This document shows, one piece after another, positions 52,614 through 61,364 of a stretch of DNA of 64,000 nt. Made by a program: the position numbers and the translations under genes. How positions within the stretch are numbered: the stretch's first letter is position 1; each line of letters begins with the position of its first letter. This stretch comes from Verrucomicrobiales bacterium (lineage in GTDB: Bacteria > Verrucomicrobiota > Verrucomicrobiia > Verrucomicrobiales > SLCJ01), in NCBI GenBank assembly GCA_024636835.1, contig JAGXGH010000075.1, positions 24,671 through 88,670 of the forward strand, read 5' to 3'. The notes below the pieces were generated by a model, which saw only the letters and a list, made by a program, of their open reading frames with translations, was not told where the DNA came from and did no database searches.

Positions 52614-53512
52614 CGGCTTGTCTCTAGCTGCGTCGTCAGCCAATCAGCGACAATGCGCGCAAGCTCATCCGCGTGCCCGTCTCTATGCGGTTCGTGGAGA
52701 GCATCGGGGAATTCGTGGTAGTGCACCGTCCTACCGGCTTCCTCAAGGCCTCGGGTAAACTTTCGCGCGTTCTCCGGCGGGCAAACCGGATCCTTACCAC
52801 CTTGGGTAAATAATAATGGCGTGTCTACAGGCCAAAGTTCTGTCGACTTCGCCCAGACGTGGCGCTCGGCACGGACCAGCTCCATCCCTAAACGCATCGA
52901 AATCCAACGGTGCACAACTTCGATCGGCTGCCATTTATCCGCGTTATCATCAGCGAGAATTTCGCTTTCATCGCCGCCAACGTAACAGTCCGACTCCTTG
53001 ACACCATTGTGGATCACAATAGTCGGCGCGATTTTATCGAGAAACTTTGCAGCCGCTAGGACAAATGGCGACTTGGCTTTACCGGGAACGAGGAGAGGCG
53101 ACGACAGCCACACGGCATCGAGATTTATCTGGTGCGCCAATGTCAGCCATGCCGCAATCAACCCACCCATCGAATGACCAGCGAGAAATAATGGGAGCTC
53201 TTCTTTACTCCGTGCCTCTTCGGCGAGTTGAGAGAACAAGGTTGCAATCTGACCCAAGTGACGCACGTGACCGCGCTTACCTGTGGACATACCGTGGCCG
53301 GGCAGGTCGGGCATGAGTATCTTGATTCCCAGTTCATCGACCAAGGGCGCAAAAAGCTCGACGTAGCGTGAGACAAACTCGCCGTGTCCGTGAACGAACA
53401 ACATCACCGCACGAGGGTCTGCTGGCGGAACAAGCGTCAGCAAATGGATGTCCTCATCCACTCCCTCAAATTGTCGCTGTTCCGAATTCACTTTCACGTT
53501 TTTCAATGTCAC
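52610..53512 (-). CDS. Monoacylglycerol lipase-like alpha/beta hydrolase
   Basis: A 300-residue soluble hydrolase of the Hydrolase_4 (serine aminopeptidase S33/lysophospholipase) type. It has LFVHGHGEFVSRYVELFAPL, PDLPGHGMSTGKRGH, the nucleophile motif FLAGHSMGGLIAAWL, an acid in LFTQGGKDPVCPPENARKF and the His in FPDALHEPHRD. Start GTG 53512; a TTG at 53506 with AAGGG before it is a rival. It follows tRNA-Val after a terminator. Confidence 0.9.
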   Translation of the reverse strand: MTLKNVKVNSEQRQFEGVDEDIHLLTLVPPADPRAVMLFVHGHGEFVSRYVELFAPLVDELGIKILMPDLPGHGMSTGKRGHVRHLGQIATLFSQLAEEARSKEELPLFLAGHSMGGLIAAWLTLAHQINLDAVWLSSPLLVPGKAKSPFVLAAAKFLDKIAPTIVIHNGVKESDCYVGGDESEILADDNADKWQPIEVVHRWISMRLGMELVRAERHVWAKSTELWPVDTPLLFTQGGKDPVCPPENARKFTRGLEEAGRTVHYHEFPDALHEPHRDGHADELARIVADWLTTQLETSR

Positions 53513-53523
53513 CCTTCAGACAC

Positions 53524-53554
53524 AAAAAAAGCGAGTCCGAAGACTCGCTTTTTT
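53524..53554. terminator. Intrinsic terminator after tRNA-Val
   Basis: GCGAGTC, loop CGAA, GACTCGC (53531-53548) is flanked by A and T runs on both sides. It works in both directions: it ends the minus-strand tRNA transcript and separates it from the lipase gene. Confidence 0.9.
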
Positions 53555-53564
53555 CTGAGGAAAA

Positions 53565-53639
53565 TGGTGCGCAATACAGGATTTGAACCTGTGACCTCTG
53601 CCATGTCAAGGCATTGCTCTACCACTGAGCTAATCGCGC
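53565..53639 (-). tRNA. tRNA-Val (anticodon GAC)
   Basis: On the minus strand the acceptor GCGCGAT (53639 downward) pairs with ATTGCGC. The D arm is GCTCAGTGGTAGAGC, the anticodon loop is TTGACAT with GAC at 34-36, and the T arm is ACAGGTTCAAATCCTGT. A discriminator A and an encoded CCA end it. All cloverleaf parts fit, apart from one mismatch at the outer anticodon-stem pair. Confidence 0.93.
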
Positions 53640-54067
53640 AAAGTTCGCATCGAAGTCGGCTAGTGAACCTTCGTCGAGCGGGAGGAATCTATGCACCACG
53701 TCCGCAATGCGTGCAACGGAAAAATCAGATTTTTCCACAGCGACCGCCAACACTGGATCCGAGCAGCAATGCACAAAAAAGAGAAAGCCCGGTTGAACTC
53801 TCTCAAAGGAAACCCCCCAGAAACCTTTGAAAAGTATCACAACCGAGCTTTCTCGAATGTTGCCGCAATAAACAGCTGTTGGAAGATATTCAGACAACAA
53901 CTCTTCGCAAGTCCTCAAAATGAATTATTTGCCATTTTCTGGAAATTTTCGAACTCGCCGGTTTTGCTCCCAGAATCGCATTCTTATTCGCAAATTATGT
54001 GCATTTTAATGCCGACAAAAAACAACCCAGTCTTTCCAAGATCCATATTTGCCTCTTAACTGAGGTA
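53640..54067. other. Gene-poor region between tRNA-Val and rarA
   Basis: 428 bp, AT-richer than its neighbours, with short frames on both strands that look spurious. It should hold the promoters of tRNA-Val and rarA; nothing firm was seen. Confidence 0.5.
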
Positions 54068-55438
54068 GTGGCCGACCTTTTTAACGAATCCAAATCCCCC
54101 GAGGGACCAACGCGCACCCAACTGCACGACGACGCACCACTGGCGGCGCGCTTGCGCCCACGTGACCTGAGCGAATACGTCGGACAGCAACACATCCTCG
54201 GAGAAGGCCAACTCTTGCGCCGCGCCGTCGAGGCAGATCGCTTCAACTCACTCATTTTTCACGGTCCTCCCGGCGTTGGGAAAACCACCCTCGCCCACCT
54301 CATCGCCAACCAGACGGAATCACGCTTCGTTAATCTGTCGGGCGTCGAAAGCAATGTCGCCCAAGTCCGTGCCGCCATCGAAGAAGCCGCCGTCAGAAGA
54401 AAGCTCCACAACACCACCACCATTCTCTTTGTAGACGAGATCCACCGTTTCAACAAAAGCCAACAGGATGTTTTATTGCCCCATATTGAGCGCGGCACCA
54501 TCCGCTTCATTGGAGCGACTACTCACAACCCGTTCTTCTACATCAACAGCCCACTGGTTTCGCGCTCGATGCTCTTCGAACTCGAACCCATTCCCACCGC
54601 TGAACTCATCCGCCTCGTTCATCACGCCGTCAGCGATTCCGAGCGTGGATTCGGCGGACAAGGAATCACGATCACCGACGATGCCGCCGCTCACCTTGCC
54701 GGCCAGTCCGACGGCGATGCCAGAAAATGCCTCACCGCCCTTGAACTCGCCGTTCTAACGAGTGACCGCAAAGACGGCGATCCTCTGGTGATCACCCTCG
54801 AAGTCGCCCAGGAATCCGTGCAGAAGAAAGCCCTCGTCTACGATGGGGACGGCGATGGTCATTACGACACCATCAGTGCTTTTATCAAATCCATCCGGGG
54901 ATCCGACCCCGATGCCGCCCTTTATTGGCTCGCCAAAATGATCGTCGCCGGCGAGGACCCGCGATTCATCGCCCGCAGACTCGTCATCTCCGCCAGCGAA
55001 GACATCGGTATGGCAGACTCCAACGGTCTTCGAGTTGCCATGGCTGCCTTCGACGCCGTCGAGAAGATTGGCATGCCCGAAGCCCGCATCAACCTCGCAC
55101 ACGCTACCGTCTACCTTGCCACCGCCCCAAAATCCAACCGCGCCTACGCAGCCATCGACGCCGCGATAGCCGACGTGAAAAATGGAGCCACCCTCGCAGT
55201 GCCACCGCACCTACGCACAAAATCCCGTAAAGCCAGCGCCGAGCGCACCGGTCACCTCAGCTCTGAAGATCTCACCTACACCTACGCTCACGACAGCGAG
55301 GACGGCTACATCCCACAAGCCTACCTGCCTGAGGGGAAACGTTACTACCAACCTAGTAGCAATGGACTGGAACAGCGAGTCAAAGAACGCCTGGACCACC
55401 TGCGCGGGCTTTTCGAAGCCGCACAGAAAAACAAGTAG
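54068..55438 (+). CDS. rarA: Replication-associated recombination protein A (AAA+ ATPase)
   Basis: A 456-residue AAA+ ATPase (RarA/MgsA/WRNIP1) acting at stalled forks. It has PLAARLRPRDLSEYVGQQHI, Walker A HGPPGVGKTTLAHLIA, Walker B ILFVDEIHRFNKSQQDVLLPHIE, sensor IGATTHNPFF and the C-terminal MgsA domain (DDAALYWLAKMI-like DPDAALYWLAKMIVAGEDPRFIARRL, GYIPQAYLPEGKRYYQPS). Start: the family begins with M-A-D-L-F, so GTG 54068 (reading ADLFNES) is preferred, though GAGG is only 2 nt before it; an ATG at 53999 is in frame but lacks similarity. Confidence 0.94.
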   Translation: MADLFNESKSPEGPTRTQLHDDAPLAARLRPRDLSEYVGQQHILGEGQLLRRAVEADRFNSLIFHGPPGVGKTTLAHLIANQTESRFVNLSGVESNVAQVRAAIEEAAVRRKLHNTTTILFVDEIHRFNKSQQDVLLPHIERGTIRFIGATTHNPFFYINSPLVSRSMLFELEPIPTAELIRLVHHAVSDSERGFGGQGITITDDAAAHLAGQSDGDARKCLTALELAVLTSDRKDGDPLVITLEVAQESVQKKALVYDGDGDGHYDTISAFIKSIRGSDPDAALYWLAKMIVAGEDPRFIARRLVISASEDIGMADSNGLRVAMAAFDAVEKIGMPEARINLAHATVYLATAPKSNRAYAAIDAAIADVKNGATLAVPPHLRTKSRKASAERTGHLSSEDLTYTYAHDSEDGYIPQAYLPEGKRYYQPSSNGLEQRVKERLDHLRGLFEAAQKNK

Positions 55439-55449
55439 CCGAAGCCATC

Positions 55450-56049
55450 TCACTCAAGGGCGATGATATCATCACCGACCAGTAGCCAAGACGCGTCACC
55501 GGAATCGCGAATCAATGTGCCCGGCACCGGATCCGCCACCGCATTCTCGTAATCCACGCTGGTGATTTCCACTTGGCCAACCACCTTGTCACCACGACGA
55601 ACGCGGAAACGCTGACCGACGGAAACATTCTTCGATTCTCCTGCACCGATCACAACGAAGCCTTGGTCAGGAAACACCTCGATAATGGTCGTCAGCTTCG
55701 ATGCCGTGCGAATCTGTGCGACGCGCTGCCTCAATTGAATTTCGATCCGCTCGCGCTCGACCCGCTCGGCGTCACGCTCTACCTCAGTCTTCGCCAAATC
55801 CTCGCGCATCCGCAGCATATCGCGTTCATAGGCTAATTTCTGACGCTCCATCATTGCCTTCATCTCAGCAAGTTGCTCAGCAACCGCGTCTGCCTCAGCT
55901 TCGTCCTCCACTTCGACCAACTCTATCACCGATGGTTCGGCGGCAGGCTCATTGTCCTCTGTTCCACGATTGTTTTCCACATACAGCCCCACACCAACAG
56001 CCAACAAGAGCAGTAATGTCACCCCAAAAAGAATCCGTGTTTTGTTCAT
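55450..56049 (-). CDS. Membrane-anchored coiled-coil protein, unknown
   Basis: A 199-residue protein with one N-terminal membrane helix (ILFGVTLLLLLAVGVGLYV). An acidic linker and a charged coiled coil (about 55-115, EQLAEMKAMMERQKLAYERDM and following) precede a small beta domain (GFVVIGAGESKNVSVGQRFRVRRGDKVVGQVEITSV) like those in FlgT- or LysM-adjacent envelope proteins. The function is unknown. It is convergent with rarA (11 bp between) and divergent from ileS. Confidence 0.75.
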   Translation of the reverse strand: MNKTRILFGVTLLLLLAVGVGLYVENNRGTEDNEPAAEPSVIELVEVEDEAEADAVAEQLAEMKAMMERQKLAYERDMLRMREDLAKTEVERDAERVERERIEIQLRQRVAQIRTASKLTTIIEVFPDQGFVVIGAGESKNVSVGQRFRVRRGDKVVGQVEITSVDYENAVADPVPGTLIRDSGDASWLLVGDDIIALE

Positions 56050-56253
56050 AATTCCGAATTAAAAAAAAATGCAGCACCAAGCATTCCGCCCAAGCACTTA
56101 CCAAGCCCCAAAGAATGCACAGTTCTCCCCCACTGTCCAGCCCCACCACCACCAAAACCACGGTAAAGGAACTCCCCCAATCCAGCTTCCATCCGTTTGA
56201 TCTGGCGGGTATCGGGTGCTAGGCTCCGCCGCTACTCCTATCAGCACTGACTT

Positions 56254-58992
56254 ATGAGCGCCGACTCCAAAAGCTACAAAGACACCATCAACTTGCCGCA
56301 GACCTCGTTCCCGATGCGTGGCGACCTCGTGAAGAACGAACCTGCGCGCTTGGAGAAATGGGAATCTCTCGATCTTTACCAAAGGATACAAACACGCCGT
56401 AAGGAGCAAAACGCCCCGCGTTTCATCCTCCACGACGGCCCTCCATTTGCCAATGGCGACGTCCATATGGGCACGGCACTGAACAAAGTGCTCAAGGATC
56501 TGGTGCTCAAATCGAAGACGATGGCTGGCTTTGAAACCCCATTCATCCCAGGCTGGGACTGTCACGGCCTGCCGATCGAATTTAAAGTCGTTCAGCAGGC
56601 ACGCGATCTGGAGCCGGTGGAAGTGCGTCGCCGCTCGGCGGAGTTTGCCAAAAAGTTCATCGATATCCAACGTAACTCGTTCAAGCGCCTCGGTGTATTC
56701 GGTGATTGGGAAAACCCTTACCTCACCCTCGACCCCGCCTACGAATCCGATATCATCCGCGTGTTCGCCAAAATGGTGGAGGACGGACTCGTTTACCAAA
56801 GCAAGAAACCGGTTCAGTGGTCGTTCGGCGCTCACACCGCGTTGGCTGAGGCCGAGGTGGAATACAAGGACAAGATCAGCCCGTCGATCTATGTGAAATT
56901 CCCACTCACCACTCGCATCGATGGCATCGACGCCGATGTCTCGATGGCGATCTGGACGACGACTCCGTGGACGCTTCCTGCGAACCTAGGGATCGCGCTG
57001 CACCCACAGTTCACCTATGTCATCGGACGTTTTGAAAATGCTGAATCCGGCACCAGCGAAAACTTCGTGATCGTTCGTGAGTTGGTCGAGGCTTTTGCGG
57101 AAAAAACTGGCTTCAAATTGGTCGAGACTTTGGCCGAAAAGAAAGGCGAAGCGTTCCTCGGACTCGAAGCACAACACCCCTTCCTTCCCCGCACGTCAAA
57201 GCTCATCAACGCGAACTACGTCACCACCGAGACCGGAACCGGTGCCGTGCACACTGCCCCTGGTCACGGAGCAGACGACTACGTGTCCGGACAACAGAAC
57301 GACCTCGGCTTGGTTTCACCAGTTAACGACGATGGTGAGTTCACCGATGAAGTCGGCGTGCCCGAGCTTATCGGCCAGCACGTTTTCAAAGCGAACCCAC
57401 AGATCATCGAGATGCTTGCTGCCAATGGCACGCTTCTCGGGCAAGAGGAATACAAGCACTCCTACCCGCATTGTTGGCGCTCGAAAACGCCCATCATCTT
57501 CCGTTCTGTCGAGCAGTTTTTCATCTCACTCGACGGCTTGCGCGAACGTGCTCTTGCGGAGATCGACAAAACGAAGTGGCTTCCCGCTTGGGGCCGTAAG
57601 CGCATCTTCGGCACCGTGGAATCGCGTCCCGACTGGTGTATCAGCCGCCAGCGCACATGGGGGGTACCGCTTCCTGTGTTCTTCAATGCCGACAACCAAG
57701 CCATCCTCGACGCGAATCTCGTCCGCAAGGTGGCTGACTATGTAGAGACCGAAGGCACCAACTTCTGGTTCGAAAAATCCGATGCGGAACTTGCCGAGAT
57801 GTTTGGCCTTCCCGCCGACTCCAAACGTTGCCGCGACACGCTCGATGTGTGGATCGACTCCGGTTGTTCGCACGTTGCCGTGCTCGACCGCCATCCGGAA
57901 CTCAGCGCACCAGCTGATCTATACCTCGAAGGCACCGACCAGCACCGCGGATGGTTCCAGAGCTCGTTGATGCTCTCCGTCGCGTGGCGCGATTCCGCAC
58001 CTTACAAGGAAGTCGTCACCATCGGTTTCGTCGTCGATAAGGACAAGAAAAAGCTCTCCAAATCCGAGGCCAAGAAAGCAGGGAAACCGATCGATGCCGC
58101 CCACTATTACAACAAATACGGGTCGGACATCGTTCGTCTCTGGGTTTCGTCTGTCGACTGGCAGACCGAGGTGCCATTCGGCGAAGACTTGTTCAAACAA
58201 GTCACCGAGCCGTATCGCCGTCTGCGCAACACTTTCCGAATCCTTCTAGGCAATCTCGATGGCTACAACGACGCCACAGATCGCGTCGCTGCCGCTGACA
58301 TGCCCTTGGTTGATCGCTGGATTCTCGAGCGGCTTCATCAGGTGGTGAAAGAATGCCGCAGTGCTTACGAACAGTATGAATTCCGCAAGGTATTCAACCA
58401 AGTGAACCAATTTTGCGCCACGGATCTATCCGCCGTTTACATCGATATGCTCAAAGACCGGATGTATTGCGATGCTCCGAATGCATTACGTCGCCGGGCA
58501 TCTCAAACCGCGATGTATGATGTATTCTCCGCACTCGCGCGACTTCTAGCCCCCATCATCTCATTCACCGCCGACGAAGCCTGGGAACACGCAGGATTGG
58601 AAAACACCGTCCACGAGCAAGACTTCCCAACCGCCGATGAGGCATTTGCCGGGAACTCGGCGACCAAACAAGTCGAGCGACTCCTCGAACTTCGTTACAC
58701 AGTGCAAACCGCCATCGAAGCGCAGATCCAAGCCAAGGCGTTCAACAAGAACAACGAAGCTCACGTCACCCTGACCATTCCTGCCGACGAGCCTGTTGCC
58801 GAACTACTGCGCGATCGCGAATTCGCGACAGAGTTCTTCATCATCGCTGGTATGGATGTAGAGGAAGGCAGCGAAATCTCTGCAAAGGTGGAAAAATCCG
58901 CCAATCCAATGTGCCCGCGTTGCCGACGCTACGAACCTGTTGCCAAAAACAGCGACGAGCTCTGCCTACGCTGCCACAGCTTAATGGTGTAA
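56254..58992 (+). CDS. ileS: Isoleucyl-tRNA synthetase
   Basis: A 912-residue class I synthetase. The signature region DGPPFANGDVHMGTALNKVLKD holds a HMGT form of the HIGH motif, and KKLSKSEAKKAGK is the KMSKS loop. The editing domain TTTPWTLPANLGIAL is present, as is the C-terminal zinc site CPRCRRYEP...CLRCH. PGWDCHGLPIEFKV and WCISRQRTWGVPLPVF are also typical. Length fits the bacterial type. Upstream on the other strand lies an unrelated gene; no T-box is seen, as expected for this phylum. Confidence 0.97.
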   Translation: MSADSKSYKDTINLPQTSFPMRGDLVKNEPARLEKWESLDLYQRIQTRRKEQNAPRFILHDGPPFANGDVHMGTALNKVLKDLVLKSKTMAGFETPFIPGWDCHGLPIEFKVVQQARDLEPVEVRRRSAEFAKKFIDIQRNSFKRLGVFGDWENPYLTLDPAYESDIIRVFAKMVEDGLVYQSKKPVQWSFGAHTALAEAEVEYKDKISPSIYVKFPLTTRIDGIDADVSMAIWTTTPWTLPANLGIALHPQFTYVIGRFENAESGTSENFVIVRELVEAFAEKTGFKLVETLAEKKGEAFLGLEAQHPFLPRTSKLINANYVTTETGTGAVHTAPGHGADDYVSGQQNDLGLVSPVNDDGEFTDEVGVPELIGQHVFKANPQIIEMLAANGTLLGQEEYKHSYPHCWRSKTPIIFRSVEQFFISLDGLRERALAEIDKTKWLPAWGRKRIFGTVESRPDWCISRQRTWGVPLPVFFNADNQAILDANLVRKVADYVETEGTNFWFEKSDAELAEMFGLPADSKRCRDTLDVWIDSGCSHVAVLDRHPELSAPADLYLEGTDQHRGWFQSSLMLSVAWRDSAPYKEVVTIGFVVDKDKKKLSKSEAKKAGKPIDAAHYYNKYGSDIVRLWVSSVDWQTEVPFGEDLFKQVTEPYRRLRNTFRILLGNLDGYNDATDRVAAADMPLVDRWILERLHQVVKECRSAYEQYEFRKVFNQVNQFCATDLSAVYIDMLKDRMYCDAPNALRRRASQTAMYDVFSALARLLAPIISFTADEAWEHAGLENTVHEQDFPTADEAFAGNSATKQVERLLELRYTVQTAIEAQIQAKAFNKNNEAHVTLTIPADEPVAELLRDREFATEFFIIAGMDVEEGSEISAKVEKSANPMCPRCRRYEPVAKNSDELCLRCHSLMV

Positions 58993-58996
58993 TCAG

Positions 58997-59115
58997 CCCC
59001 CCCCGGGAGCGGTGAGCACCAGCTCGGCGCATTGTAGGGGAGACGTGTCGGCTTACATCTCGTGCGTTGTAGGGGAGACGTGTCGGCTCCCTCCTCACCC
59101 CGGCAAAGCCGCACT
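58997..59115. repeat. Dispersed intergenic repeat cluster
   Basis: It starts with CGGGAGCGGTGAGCACCAGC (also at 42592). TTGTAGGGGAGACGTGTCGG then occurs twice (about 59032 and 59067), with the trailing word CTCACCCCGGCAAAGCCGCAC also found at 20598-20652. Between ileS and the convergent phosphatase gene. Confidence 0.75.
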
Positions 59116-59136
59116 TTAATTCACCCAACCCTACCG

Positions 59137-60147
59137 CTACTCCGCGGGCCACAAAGTCTGCCCTTCGCTGCCGTGTATCCGAATCTCCGTTTTTGGAGTA
59201 TCATCGTCAGTCCAATCGATTTTCAGCGTGCCGAAGTTTCTCACCCCAACTCGCTCGCCGAGCCGTGCCGGATTTTTCTCCGTCTTGCTGCCACCACCAG
59301 CGTTGGTCAGCCCGCTACTAGTAACTTCGATCAACTTGCCAAGTTGTGAAACTTCACCCATGTGTCGATCTCCACTCAAGATAATCACCTTACCTGATGC
59401 CTTACTGAGTAGCTCTATGATGCGTGCGCGCTCATGGGGAAAGTTCGCCCATTTCTCGAAACGATGATGATCGCTGATCACTTGGATGCTACTGCCGATA
59501 ATACGCAGGTCTGCCGGCTCCTTCAACTGTTCAGCCAACCATTGCCATTGCTCCTCACCCAATACTGTTTTGCTGGTGTCGGAGTCAGGCACGTAGGCTT
59601 TTGCGCGCCCCTCACCCTCCATCTTCATTGGACTCCTAAACCACCGCGTATCGAGCATCACGATCTGCACTCGTTTCTCATCATCGACAAACATTTCACT
59701 GTTGTATACCCCACCGCGCTTATTCATCGGATGATCATCCGTGATTCCAAACGCGCGCATGAATTCCTTCTTCGCTCCTTCCTTCGCGGGAAATTCGACA
59801 CCCGCATCATTCATTCCGTAGTCGTGGTCATCCCAAGTAGCGAGGATAGGCGTCTTTGCCACAAAGGCTGCATATTTTGGTTCGTCGAGCAGAGCCTGAT
59901 ACTCGGCACGCATTTCCTTCATGTCTGTCGTATCGGCATAGACATTATCGCCAAGAAATAGAAAGAGCTCAGGGTTTTGCTTGCTGACCGTATCCCATAT
60001 TTGCGGGTTTTTTCCATTCCGGTAACAACTTCCGAACGCAATGGTCTCGGGCATCTTCTGGCGGGTCACATCCGCGGCCCAAAGGAAATTTCCACAAGGA
60101 ACAAGCAATGTAAGCGCGCCGAGAGCAATTCGAGAAAGTAACATCAT
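59137..60147 (-). CDS. PhoD-like alkaline phosphatase/phosphodiesterase
   Basis: A 336-residue exported metallophosphatase with signal peptide (LLSRIALGALTLLVPCGNFLWA). Metal-site motifs run in order: IAFGSCYRNG, LFLFLGDNVYADT, ATWDDHDYGMNDAG, IVMLDTRWF, IIGSSIQVIS and ILSGDRHMGE. These fit the PhoD family, which hydrolyses phosphomono- or diesters in the periplasm. ATG 60147 (or 60144) begins the signal; the frame is open to 60207 next to the transporter gene's stop. Confidence 0.92.
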   Translation of the reverse strand: MMLLSRIALGALTLLVPCGNFLWAADVTRQKMPETIAFGSCYRNGKNPQIWDTVSKQNPELFLFLGDNVYADTTDMKEMRAEYQALLDEPKYAAFVAKTPILATWDDHDYGMNDAGVEFPAKEGAKKEFMRAFGITDDHPMNKRGGVYNSEMFVDDEKRVQIVMLDTRWFRSPMKMEGEGRAKAYVPDSDTSKTVLGEEQWQWLAEQLKEPADLRIIGSSIQVISDHHRFEKWANFPHERARIIELLSKASGKVIILSGDRHMGEVSQLGKLIEVTSSGLTNAGGGSKTEKNPARLGERVGVRNFGTLKIDWTDDDTPKTEIRIHGSEGQTLWPAE

Positions 60148-60207
60148 GCACACAGGGTAGCGATTCTGTGAACGTTGCCAAATATTAAACCGGTCACATT
60201 CGCGCAC

Positions 60208-61194
60208 TTAATCATCAGAAGACGCGTCACCACGTGCCGCGAAGCGCTGGGCGAGCACCGCGCAAACCATCAACTGAATTTGATGAAACACCATAATCGG
60301 AATGAGCATCACGCCTACTCCGCTTGCGGCAAACAAGACCTGCGCCATAGGTGCACCTGTTGCCAAACTCTTCTTTGAACCTGCGAAGAGCAAGGTCACT
60401 CGATCCGAAAAAGAAAACCCCAAGACCCTGCCTAGCCACCACGTCAACATCAGCACCAAAGATAGCAATACTAGGCAAACCACAGCTAACAATACAAGAG
60501 ACAGGGGCTCAATCGTTGACCAGAGCTGAGCAACCATCGCCGCGCTAAATGCCGAATACACCACCAACAGAATGGACCCCTGATCCACAGCTTTGAGCCA
60601 CTTCCGGTGATTATCCACCCAAGCACCGATCAACGGACGGGCAATATGCCCGGCAACAAAGGGCAGGAGAATCTGCACTGAAATTCTTCCAATCGCCTCA
60701 CTCGTGGACCCCATCTCCTCCCCACCAGATACACCGAGCAATAATTTCACCAACAAAGGGGTAAGGAAAATCCCAATCAAACTCGATGCTGACGCACTAC
60801 AAACCGCAGCAGACACATTCCCGCGCGCAATGGCGGTGAATGCAATGGCCGACTGAACCGTGCCCGGCAATACTGCGAGATACAACACCCCTGGATAGAG
60901 TTGCTCGCCAACCATCGCCACGATGACCGGACGCGACAACAACACTAGCAACGGAAATACCACAAAGGAGATGATTTGCACCACTAGTTGAAGACGCCAG
61001 TGCCCAGCTCCGGCAAGGATCGCCATTCTCGACAGGCGTGCGCCGTGGAAAAAGAACAACAAGGCAATCGCCGATGCGGTGAGCACTTTAAACACATCCA
61101 CCGCAGCGCCACGTGCGGGAACGATAGCCGCTATGACCACCGCCCCGATGATCATCAGGGTAAAGCGATCAAGAAATTGGCGGAAACGAAGCAT
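60208..61194 (-). CDS. SBF-like (bile acid:sodium symporter family) transporter
   Basis: A 328-residue membrane protein with about ten helices, of the SBF_like/YfeH branch. Typical segments are MLRFRQFLDRFTLMIIGAVVIAAIVP, LLFFFHGARLSR, AVLPGTVQSAIAFTAIARGNVSAAV (a crossover motif) and FAGSKKSLATGAPMAQVLF. The name is by family; the actual solute is unlikely to be bile acid. It is 60 bp upstream of the PhoD-like gene on the same strand and may share its transcript, consistent with nutrient uptake. Upstream, 61195-61364 is a divergent promoter region shared with glnD. Confidence 0.9.
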   Translation of the reverse strand: MLRFRQFLDRFTLMIIGAVVIAAIVPARGAAVDVFKVLTASAIALLFFFHGARLSRMAILAGAGHWRLQLVVQIISFVVFPLLVLLSRPVIVAMVGEQLYPGVLYLAVLPGTVQSAIAFTAIARGNVSAAVCSASASSLIGIFLTPLLVKLLLGVSGGEEMGSTSEAIGRISVQILLPFVAGHIARPLIGAWVDNHRKWLKAVDQGSILLVVYSAFSAAMVAQLWSTIEPLSLVLLAVVCLVLLSLVLMLTWWLGRVLGFSFSDRVTLLFAGSKKSLATGAPMAQVLFAASGVGVMLIPIMVFHQIQLMVCAVLAQRFAARGDASSDD

Positions 61195-61364
61195 AATTTA
61201 AAGTGGAAGCACGAGTGCAGAATTTCACAGCGAGGGCAGAAACTCCACCACAACCTCGAAGGTTCTCCGAATTAAAAGCATCCCCCAATGAACAAAGTAT
61301 TCACTAAAAAAAATGACGTGCCAGCAGCGAGGAATGATGGTTGTTTTACCTCGCCACCTTCGCA

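Noticed and set aside
53619..53918. 99-codon minus-strand frame upstream of tRNA-Val
   Set aside because: It overlaps the tRNA region, has no similarity, and its codon use is unlike neighbouring genes.
56098..56835. 245-codon minus-strand frame across the ileS start
   Set aside because: It is antisense to the strongly conserved N-terminus of ileS and has no domain of its own.
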